Assembly: GCA_029379385.1 (NCBI GenBank)
Contig: CM055607.1
Location: 37,011,235 to 37,075,234, forward strand
Length of the DNA: 64,000 bases
Origin: Quillaja saponaria
Lineage: Eukaryota; Streptophyta; Magnoliopsida; Fabales; Quillajaceae
Reading direction: 5' to 3'
The notes beneath the pieces were generated by a model. It ran no database searches, was not told the origin of the DNA, and saw only the letters and a list, made by a program, of their open reading frames with translations. Shown in pieces: positions 55,591 through 64,000 of the stretch (position 1 is the first letter of the stretch; each line of letters starts with the position of its first letter). The translations under genes and the position numbers were made by a program.

Positions 55591-56827
55591 GACCGACAAG
55601 GTTAGGGACTCCCATGGGGTTAACTGTTAAGAACGTTTCCTTAATGTTTCACTGATGAGTGATGATGATGAAATGTAATATTATTATTGTTTTTGTACCA
55701 AAAAATGTAATATTTTCTTCATAATTTGGTTTGTCTGTTTCTGAATCTAAAAAGGTCACGTCCTTGAGGGCGGGTTTCTGGGGGCCTTTTTGTTGTTGGT
55801 GGTTGCTATTATTTCTCTTAATTGAACTTGTTCCCTTTCATTTCTGCTCTATTTATCTCTCTAAAATTCGCAGACACTCATCTATCTTCAGATTCCATTT
55901 TATCTCTCTAATTTTCCTCAAGCTTTCTCTTTTCATTTTGCTCCATCTCACATTTTGCGTCCTATACTTGGGGTTGGTTTGTGCAACTTTTGACCCACTT
56001 TGTCTGTGATTTGAATTTATTCAAGCTCGATCTGAGGAAGAATAGCTGGTTGGGGCTGCTTCCATTTTTTTTATTGGAAGCTTAATTTGCTCATGTTGGT
56101 GAATTTTTTGGTCCCAAATCAGTCTAGCGAGAAACAAGTGATCAACTGCTCTGTGTTCGATTTATGGGATGTGAGTTTGTGAATTTGCGTGTGATAAAAG
56201 ACGTTTGCTTTGGCAGTGTTCTTGCATGTTGAATTTGTTAAAAACAGTTAGTGCAGTGGATTGCATAATAGATCTGATCTTTATGCCATGTTTCTTTCTA
56301 GCTTTTCCATACATTTTTTATTAGAATATGAAAAGGAGGATATAATAAAGTGGAAATTCTTATCATTGCTGCTTTATCCCAAAGATTATAAAAAAAAAAA
56401 TATCTTTACTTGAATGGTAAATTGAAGATTGTCTCATTGAAATCTGGATTCATCATCTTGATGATTTTTTTTTTCTTTTCTCCAACTGGGATCATGATTC
56501 AGGGGCTCTAAAGGGTGAATTGCTTATTGAAAAAATAATTAGGCCTTGAAATCTAAGCAGCATATTGCAGCCTTTAAGGTTGTAATTTAAGAGAATGAAA
56601 AGGCAAACTGGTGGATCCGACTATTAGTTGTCAGCTGAAAAGGGTTCTTTCAGATTTATTGACTGTTTGTGTTTTCAAGAGGATTTTGTCTGTTATTTAG
56701 GACGTCTGTTTTTAAGATTTACAAGGGATTTTCCGAAAGGTTTCTGACGGATCCGCCAACCGAAGACAGGGGGAGTGGTTGCTCGGCTGGTCTGGAGTGC
56801 TTACTCAGCATTATCAGGGCCCTTAGA
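55591..56827 (+). other. Probable promoter and intron-containing 5' leader of the PP2C gene
   Basis: Base composition changes here to CT-rich leader-like sequence (55800-55960). The TGTTATTTAG just before 56701 looks like a 3' splice site, and the frame open from there to the start codon at 56828 has no ATG of its own. I infer a leader with at least one intron. Confidence 0.4.
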
Positions 56828-59800
56828 ATGGGGTCCTGCTTCTCTGCAGAAAGCAGGAATCCTATTCCCAGTTCACCGTCATCACCTGGACCGGGTATCA
56901 GGAAGCGGAAGAACTCAAAGAAAAGACCGGGTTCTCGTAATTCTTCTTTTGATTATCGGAGGGAAGAACCACTGCATAAAATTCCAGGGAGGTTGTACCT
57001 CAATGGTTCCAGTGAAGTAGCATCCTTGTTTACCCAACAAGGGAAGAAAGGGACCAACCAAGATGCCATGCTTGTATGGGAGGTTAGATCTTTCTCCATA
57101 TTTACTACATGCTATACTTTTTTGTATTAGTCAAATACAGGCCATGCTTTTCCTTCTTGAATACAAGAGTCTCGTTTTCTTTGTTGCTTGTTAAGCGAAT
57201 GGAAGTTATGTGATTATTCATTTTTTGTTGCTTTACTATATATTTAACTGATTTATTCAGTTTAGATGAAGATACAATGTGATTGTGAGACTTCTTCATT
57301 CTTTATATCTTATCCTCTTTTTAATATACTTCTAAAGAGATGCATTCTGCTGGACCAAACTCTGCATAGTAACTAAAGAACGAAAGCAGCACATTTATAT
57401 TGATTAACTGTAGTAACTGCACTGCACCTTTTACTTCTATTATCCAAACATTGCTTGCAAAAAGGAACCTCTTCTTTTTTGTGATTTGCTTCTGCTGTCA
57501 TGGATCATGAGCCATATTTATATATCAGAACTTAGTTGTTTCTTTGCATCTTATTCTCTTAGAATGTTTATCCGAACTGCCTTGTGTCCATCCATGTGGT
57601 GGAATCTTGACATGTGATACTTAGCTGTTTAGTCATTTCATACATAAACATCATGGATCTGTTGTGAAAGAAATATCTTAGTTACTCATTTTGTGCTTCA
57701 TTACTGTAGGAAATTCAATTTTTGGACATGTCTGTTTCTGTTTATACGACATTACAGTTGATGAGGGTCCTTTAGCATTTATACCGTGTTATGAAATTAA
57801 TATCTCTAGTGATCGTGTATTATTGTAAAATATAACAGCAGGCTTGCTATTTGGTTGTTTTCACTGATATTTGTTAAGGATAGAAGTTTTTGACTGATCT
57901 GTCAATGTGGATTTCAGAATTTTGGTTCCAGGATGGGCACAGTTTTCTGCGGGGTTTTTGATGGCCATGGTCCATTTGGTCATATGGTTGCAAAAAGAGT
58001 GAGGGATTCTCTTCCTTTGAAACTGAGTGCACATTGGGAAGTGAATGCATCTGGTGAGGAAGTCCTCAAGGAGATTAGCGTTAATAGAACAGGAAGTATA
58101 AATCCAGAAGAAACTGCCTTTATATCTGCAGAAGAGGAATCCAGGGCCTCCATTGACGTTGAGGAACCAGAAAAGCACCCTGAGATCTTTCAGACACTTA
58201 AGGAGTCATTTCTGAAGGCATTTAAAGTCATGGACAGGGAACTGAGGATGCACCCAAATATCGATAGCTTTTGTAGTGGGACAACAGCTGTAACTCTCAT
58301 TAAGCAGGTGTTGACTATCAAAAAATAAGTTACATAATGATTTGCGTGTTTCTGTTTATCTGTTATATTGATTTTAATTATGAAAGTTTTTCTTTGCTTA
58401 CTTATAGGGCCGGGATCTTGTCATTGGAAATGTTGGTGATTCTAGAGCTGTACTGGGTACAAGAGATAAAGATAATTCACTTATTGCAGTCCAGTTAACT
58501 GTTGATCTTAAACCGAGTCTACCTGGTTTGTCTCCCTTCCCGAGCTCTTAACAGTTTTTTAAAATTAGAATAAGATTATGGATCATCACAAACCAGTTTA
58601 GGAGGTTATCAAACATAAAGTCAGTACTCCAACGAAGTTGAACTTGTGTGCGATTCTTTTATTTTCTCTGCTAGGGAACACACATCGTGATGGTATAAAA
58701 GGAAAAAATCTAGTAATACCAGTTTGCGTAGCATTCAGATAGGATGAACTAAAATTTAATGTCTAGTTAATATTAGTTTGTCATGGGACTAAAAGCTCAG
58801 AAATCTAACTGTTGAGTTGTTCAACTGTGGAGCCTAAGTCCACTAGTTAAGCATGCTGATTGCTTGTAGCATATGTGCTCCAGTATTCTCTTGTATTTTG
58901 GAAGAGGATAAATTTGTTGTCTTTTGTGAGTGTATGGATGTATTGGGACAGGGTACGAGTGAGAAAACTGATTCTGTAACTTATTTCTGTTTGTCAAGCT
59001 CAATTTCTCTCCTAATTCAAACTAATTCTAGGGTTTCTATCATACGATTTACTAGCAACTAAATAATTTGGCACATGGACGGTGCACTTGTGCAACTCTC
59101 TCGTTGAATAGCTCTATGACATTTGTCATATTGCTAGAATAATGTAAATGACAAGGTTTTATTGATGTTATCTTACTGCAATTAGTGGCACTTTTATACG
59201 TTTTTATGTTAACTGCCTTAAATGGTCCACTGATTAAAATAATAGAAATGCTGACATTAGGGACCAATTTTAGTCATGACTGCTGTTTGCTTCTTTACTA
59301 ACAATGTTTTATTAGTTACTTTCTTATCGAACTTCTTCTTAGGACTTTCCAAATCTCCTTGTTGTCCTTACAGCGGAAGCAGAGAGAATCCGAAAATGCA
59401 GAGGGCGTGTTTTCTCTCTACAGGATGAACCTGAGGTTGCTCGAGTCTGGCTACCAAATAATGACTCCCCTGGCCTTGCCATGGCACGGGCTTTCGGGGA
59501 TTTTTGCCTTAAGGATTTTGGTTTGATATCTATCCCTGAGATTTCTTATTGGTGCCTCACTGAAAAGGATGAATTTGTTGTCTTGGCAACAGATGGGGTA
59601 GGGCAGCTAACTTATAGCACTTGATTTCTATTTTTTATTTTTTATTCCCCCACCCTTCCCTTTCCCCCCTCACCCATTTTTTCTAGTCTATATGTTTGTT
59701 GATGTCTTCGTTTTTGCAGATATGGGATGTACTCTCAAACAAAGAAGTAGTAGACATAGTAGCATCAGCCCCAGTCCGTTCCTCATCAGCTCGAGCACTG

Positions 59801-60208
59801 GTTGAGTCAGCAGTTCGAGCATGGAGATACAAATACCCAACTTCCAAGGTGGATGATTGTGCAGTAGTCTGCCTCTTCCTTGACTCAGACTCGCATAAAT
59901 TATCTACTGCTTCCAATACTAAGTTCAAAGAGCAGGTTAATTTAGTGAACGAGGTTGACACCAGCTTTGAGAAAGATCTTGCTGGGGGACTTGGTTTGGA
60001 TCAGTCAGGAACTGTCCGGTCAGGCAAAGAGATGTCAGAAGAAGATAACAATGACATTGTATCGAAGGAGGATGAAATTGATTCAGATTCAGGAAAAGAG
60101 TGGTCTGCTCTTGAAGGTGTATCCCGTGTAAACACTTTAGTAAACCTCCCAAGATTTGACCCTGGTAAAGAAGACAAGGTTGGTGGAGGCACCAGGAAAC
60201 GGAAATGA
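56828..60208 (+). CDS. Protein phosphatase 2C (PP2C), probably plasma-membrane attached
   Basis: Five exons, 56828-57082, 57918-58307, 58408-58525, 59374-59597 and 59720-60208, give 491 residues in frame. The N-terminus M-G-S-C-F-S is an N-myristoylation signal with a palmitoylatable Cys. The PP2C motifs follow in order: G-T-N-Q-D-A-M (about 75-81), G-V-F-D100-G-H-G, S-G-T-T-A-V, G-N-V-G-D226-S-R-A-V, A-R-A-F-G-D-F, T-D328-G-I-W-D-V and D374-D375-C-A-V-V. All metal-binding Asp positions I can place are present. The last 110 residues are an acidic and Ser-rich tail ending R-K-R-K. The architecture fits plant clade E PP2Cs, which dephosphorylate Ser/Thr in the cytosol or at the membrane. The start at 56828 is chosen for the myristoylation signal and because no ATG lies upstream in frame. 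Confidence 0.95.
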
Positions 60209-62140
60209 CAGGAAGAATTAAAGCTTACTCTGTTCATTATCAATTATTATTTCTTGATTTATGAAATAAATTTGGCTTTAACATTCATTTTTCCATGTTT
60301 ATGTTAATGTATCTGTTTGTTTTTCATTTTCATGTCAATGGTTTTTTGATTCTCCACATAAGGCAAGAAGGGAAAAAGAAATTAGAAAATTGCAATATGT
60401 ATCTATATTTATAATATATATAAAAGTATTCGCTAAAATCTTTTGATTTCTATATATACTCTTTATGATATTTTAATATAAATAATTATATTTTAAAAAT
60501 ATTTTATTGAATGGTTTTTATATTGGTTTAGTAAGACAGATCTATAATTTTTTTAATTAATTATTCTCAATTTTAATAGCAAAATAAATGTAGTTATTTA
60601 TCTCTTCTTTGTGTCAATAAATTTTCAGTATATATAGTAATGAATTTTAGTAGCAATTAAATTATTTGTTAATAATTTATTTTTATAATTTTTGTAGGTA
60701 TATAATTTATTATTAAAGTAATAGCATAACTAAAACTCTATTAGAACAATATAATGTGTGTATATATTGATTTTTATGCTCAGGTGCTTTAGTCTGCCAT
60801 TATTCATTCTATTAGATATATAATGTATTTTTTTTATGGTCAATTTTCAGTAGTGCATATTTTGCTTCATTTCTTTCTCTTGACTATTTCTCGGTCTATT
60901 TTTTTGCTAAAGCAGGTTACGGTGGTTGTTCCATGATCCATAGTTGTTTTGATATGCTCTAAAGTCTAAACAACTAATTTATTGGCATTAAATTTTAAAT
61001 CTTTTGCCTTGATTTTTTTTTTTTTTTTAATTATCAAGTCAGGTTATAAGTAGTACCTTGATTACAAAAGATATATCTATTTTTCTATTAAAAATTCTAA
61101 TTTTATTCAGCTCTAATATAAGTCAAAACATGAACACAATGTTATTAGAATTGTTTAATTTGTTTGGTTGAAAGACAATTAAAACCACAATTTCAATATT
61201 CACATTGGTTACAACTTACATTTAGTACTCTCATTAGCAATTACGGTAAACCAAATTTGGATACAAAATTATAAGTTGGATTCATTTTTGGAGGTAGAGA
61301 AAAGGGTTATTTAATAATAATATTATTTTTTTTAAACTTAGTGAACAGGTATATCAATGTTAATTTATGCATATTTCAATTAATCTTTTTCATATCTAAT
61401 TAAAATCAAGTCATCCATACCAAGATTATAAAATTTTTACTCATCATGACTTTGTTCAAGAAAATTCAAACCATAATAGAATTTCTTGAATGCAACAAAC
61501 CCCTAAAATAAAAGGCCATTCAATTTGATTTGATTTCATTTTATTTCCTCCCTCTTCTTACATTCAAGCATGTGTAAGAAAATTTACATTTCTTTTTATT
61601 TAAGTAGTGTTGATTAATTCACATCGATATATATATATATATAAATTCAATGAAATTAAACCAATAAACTTGTTATTATATTGTTTTTTAACTTACGGTG
61701 CAAGGAACGCTACATACGTCGTCTTGCTGGGATAAAATCTGAGGTCAATGTCATTCCTAATGGGTCCATGGAAAGGAATTGGCCATGCAAAGTAGCATTG
61801 ATTCGAATAGGGAATTGGCCATGGCTTAATTTTTAGTTAATTCAGAGGAATTGAAAGATCAGATCATGAGAGGTTTTTTTTATTTTTTTATAGATCCCAT
61901 CTTACCATGATGAGGCCCAGCAGTAGGAGTGAATGTGTGATGGTAATGGGCTTGAGAAACAGACAGACTTGGTTCGGGCCCACGACGGCCTAGCCCCGTA
62001 TCATCTGGTAGTTTAGAATTTGAGAGGGAAGGAAATTCCGTAATCACGAAAAAAAAAGAAAAAAAGGAGAGGCTCTCATTCTCGACTTCTAGATTCTAAT
62101 CCAAACAAGATACTCTGACTTACAGTATGGGGAGAGAGAA
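60209..62140. other. Intergenic region, no gene seen
   Basis: AT-rich 1.9 kb with (TA)n near 61627-61641 and T runs near 61015. The last 250 bases become GC-richer, consistent with the promoter and leader of the next gene. Confidence 0.5.
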
Positions 62141-64000
62141 ATGACTGCCTCTGTTTCTCCTTTATCTCTAGCCGCTGTCTCTGCCGCCGTAGACGGAGGC
62201 CAAAACAGGAAAGCCTACCGCAATAATTACATTTGCACCTCCAAGATCTTTACCCCACCTCTTTTCCAACACCCCTATCATCACCCGTCTTTATTGCGAG
62301 GTTCTACTTCTTCGAAATTTATGATTTTATTTTATTTTTTAAAAGTTTTCTTAAGTGATGCAAGCAGCTAATGATTATGGCGTTTCCTTTCAAATAAGTA
62401 ACTGTTTTTTTTCCTTTTCTCTAATAACTTGAGCCTTGCTGGTGTTACCTTCTGAGGTTAATGGGAAGAAAATGGAGAATGTGATAAAGCTTAAAGGAAA
62501 CTAATTTCATATTTCCTTTTTTCTTTTTCTTTGGGACCTTAATTTTCTAGTAGTAGATAATGTTGTGTGGTCTATTCTGCTATTAGTATTTCCCCTGTGC
62601 AATACAACACAGTCAATCCCTTGTTGGGTCTATTATATATGTTAAACCGGGCAGTCATCTATCTACAATGTAGATGATATGGCAAATGTTGGTTATTAAT
62701 ATCATTGCCATCTGTTCCTGCATTCCTTCCTGGTTATTTAAAAAACTTTATTACGTTGGAGCTGTTTGCATTGCATGTTAATTTGAACCTTCATAATTAG
62801 AGGTATGAAGTATGAACTTGACTATACTATATGCTCACTGCTCTGGCCTCTGGGTGTTTTTATAGTTACAAACGATGCTAATAGGACTGAACTATCTTCT
62901 GATACTTCGACGGAAAGATCTGATGCTGATGCAATCGTTGATCGTATGGACTTTGGTCAGCTTTGCAATGAGTTTGAGTGCATAAGTAGCCCCTTGGTGG
63001 AATCCACCGCCAGACAACTTGCACGTGATATTCTTGAGCTTCGGGAAGGCAATCGAGCGCTTGGAACCTTTGCTCCTTCTGTCAGATACAGGGTACTTAT
63101 GCCAATCCTTTCATATTTATAGGCATAGCTCTTAGTCTCTAACTAACTCCTTAATTTACAACTCCGTCTCTCAAGTTCCTCAACCTTTGCCCCTTCTTTT
63201 GGTTATTTAGATTGTTGTTCATACTACTTGCAGGATCCACTCAGAAGTTTTACTGGTCGTGACAAGTACAAGAGACCACTATGGGCAACTCGTTCACTAG
63301 ATAACCCCACTGTGGTGAGGTTTCTATAATCTTATATTGTATGTAATAGCTAGTAAGACATTTTCATCACCTCCTATAATCCTTCTCTTTGTCATTTTGA
63401 ATAATAATACTTGTGACCCATCTGCACTTTGGTCTCACTTTTATAATTAATGACAGTAACTTTTCACAGTCCTAGACCAAAAAGAATTTAATGATCTTGT
63501 AGTCGCTGAATCACTAGCTCTCTATGTGTTAGTCTTGAAACAACTCTGCGGTTCAGCTTATGTCAAATAGTTGCCCTGTCAAATTATGCTTTCCAGCTAC
63601 TTCAAATTTCTTATGTCGCTGGCCTGCAACAGACAGTGCAGGAAATGGTGATGTTGTCTACCAGTGTCCTAAGTATCAAGTGGACAATCAGAGGGAAGCC
63701 TAAGTCCCTTATTGCTGGTATAGGAGGGGATGTGATCCTAAGAGTTACTTCCCAATTCACTCTAAACCAGATTAGTGGGCAAGTAATTGAGCATGAGGAG
63801 TTTTGGGATTTATCGGCTTCATCGGCTATTTCGCAGACATTTTTCTGGACATCACGACGTCTTTTTGCTACTATAGAGTCTGGAAAAGACTTCACTGATA
63901 TTGCTAAGAACTTGAATGACCATTTTTCGACAGAGAAAGAGAACTTGGAGATTTATCCCGACCCATCTGGTGATCCAACAAAGGTGAGTTGTTTTGTAGT
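62141..64000 (+). CDS. Plastid-type protein of unknown function, DUF2358-like (5' part only)
   Basis: Four exons lie in the window (62141-62300, 62866-63092, 63234-63314, 63633-63983), all in frame, giving the first 273 residues; a good GTGAGT donor at 63984 shows that the gene runs on past the end. Residues 1 to about 55 are rich in Ser, Ala and His and almost free of acids, like a chloroplast transit peptide. The following part (L-A-R-D-I-L-E-L-R-E-G-N-R-A-L, then V-R-Y-R-D-P-L-R-S-F-T-G-R-D-K-Y) resembles plant DUF2358 proteins with an NTF2-like fold; the beta-rich stretch after it (V-L-S-I-K-W-T-I-R-G-K-P) fits that. I recognise the family only loosely and give no function. Confidence 0.75.

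Overview
The window is nuclear DNA of a flowering plant, almost certainly a eudicot and probably a woody one. The signs are GT-AG introns, an AT-rich background, plant-only families (DYW-class PPR proteins, group I WRKY, ROP-interactive CRIB, PsaL with a transit peptide, MBS) and a Ty1/copia retrotransposon. I cannot name the species from the sequence alone. Intron-exon structures were worked out by eye; for nine multi-exon genes the reading frame closes exactly across all proposed junctions (the ninth runs off the window).

Layout. 0-11 kb: an intronless DYW PPR gene (+), a three-exon RIC/CRIB gene (+), psaL (-) convergent with it, and a PFA-type phosphatase (+) divergent from psaL. 11.5-18 kb: a small MBS1-like zinc finger gene (+) with a TATA box and telo-box leader, then a five-exon group I WRKY gene (-). 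20.8-22.7 kb: a decayed DYW PPR pseudogene (+). 23.5-26.1 kb: a seipin gene (+) convergent with an RraA-like gene (-). 26.6-28.8 kb: a second PPR pseudogene (-) with an inverted copy of its own 5' end at its 3' side. 30-34.4 kb: isopentenyl-diphosphate isomerase (-) with a five-copy ~140 bp tandem repeat in intron 2. 36.3-41.5 kb: an eight-exon eIF5-mimic (BZW/5MP) gene (-) whose first coding exon has only 5 nt.

42-53.3 kb is a repeat-rich block: an LTR fragment, a 64-bp tandem repeat, a ~400 bp fold-back element, a MITE-like inverted repeat, and an old full-length copia element (43863-53330, minus strand) with a CCTTA target-site duplication. That element carries later changes: a SINE-like insertion with its own 15 bp duplication, a second small insertion, a 141 bp duplication in one LTR and a 282 bp duplication in the RNase H region. 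53.3-55.6 kb is AT-rich with another dispersed repeat. 56.8-60.2 kb is a PP2C phosphatase (+); 62.1 kb to the end is the 5' part of a plastid-type unknown gene (+).

The genes are not an operon or an evident cluster. Several act in or for the chloroplast (PsaL, IPP isomerase, MBS-type singlet-oxygen signalling, the last gene), but I read that as ordinary gene content. I found no convincing new multi-gene system; the most unusual material is the repeat architecture at 42-53 kb and the inverted PPR duplication at 26.5-28.8 kb.
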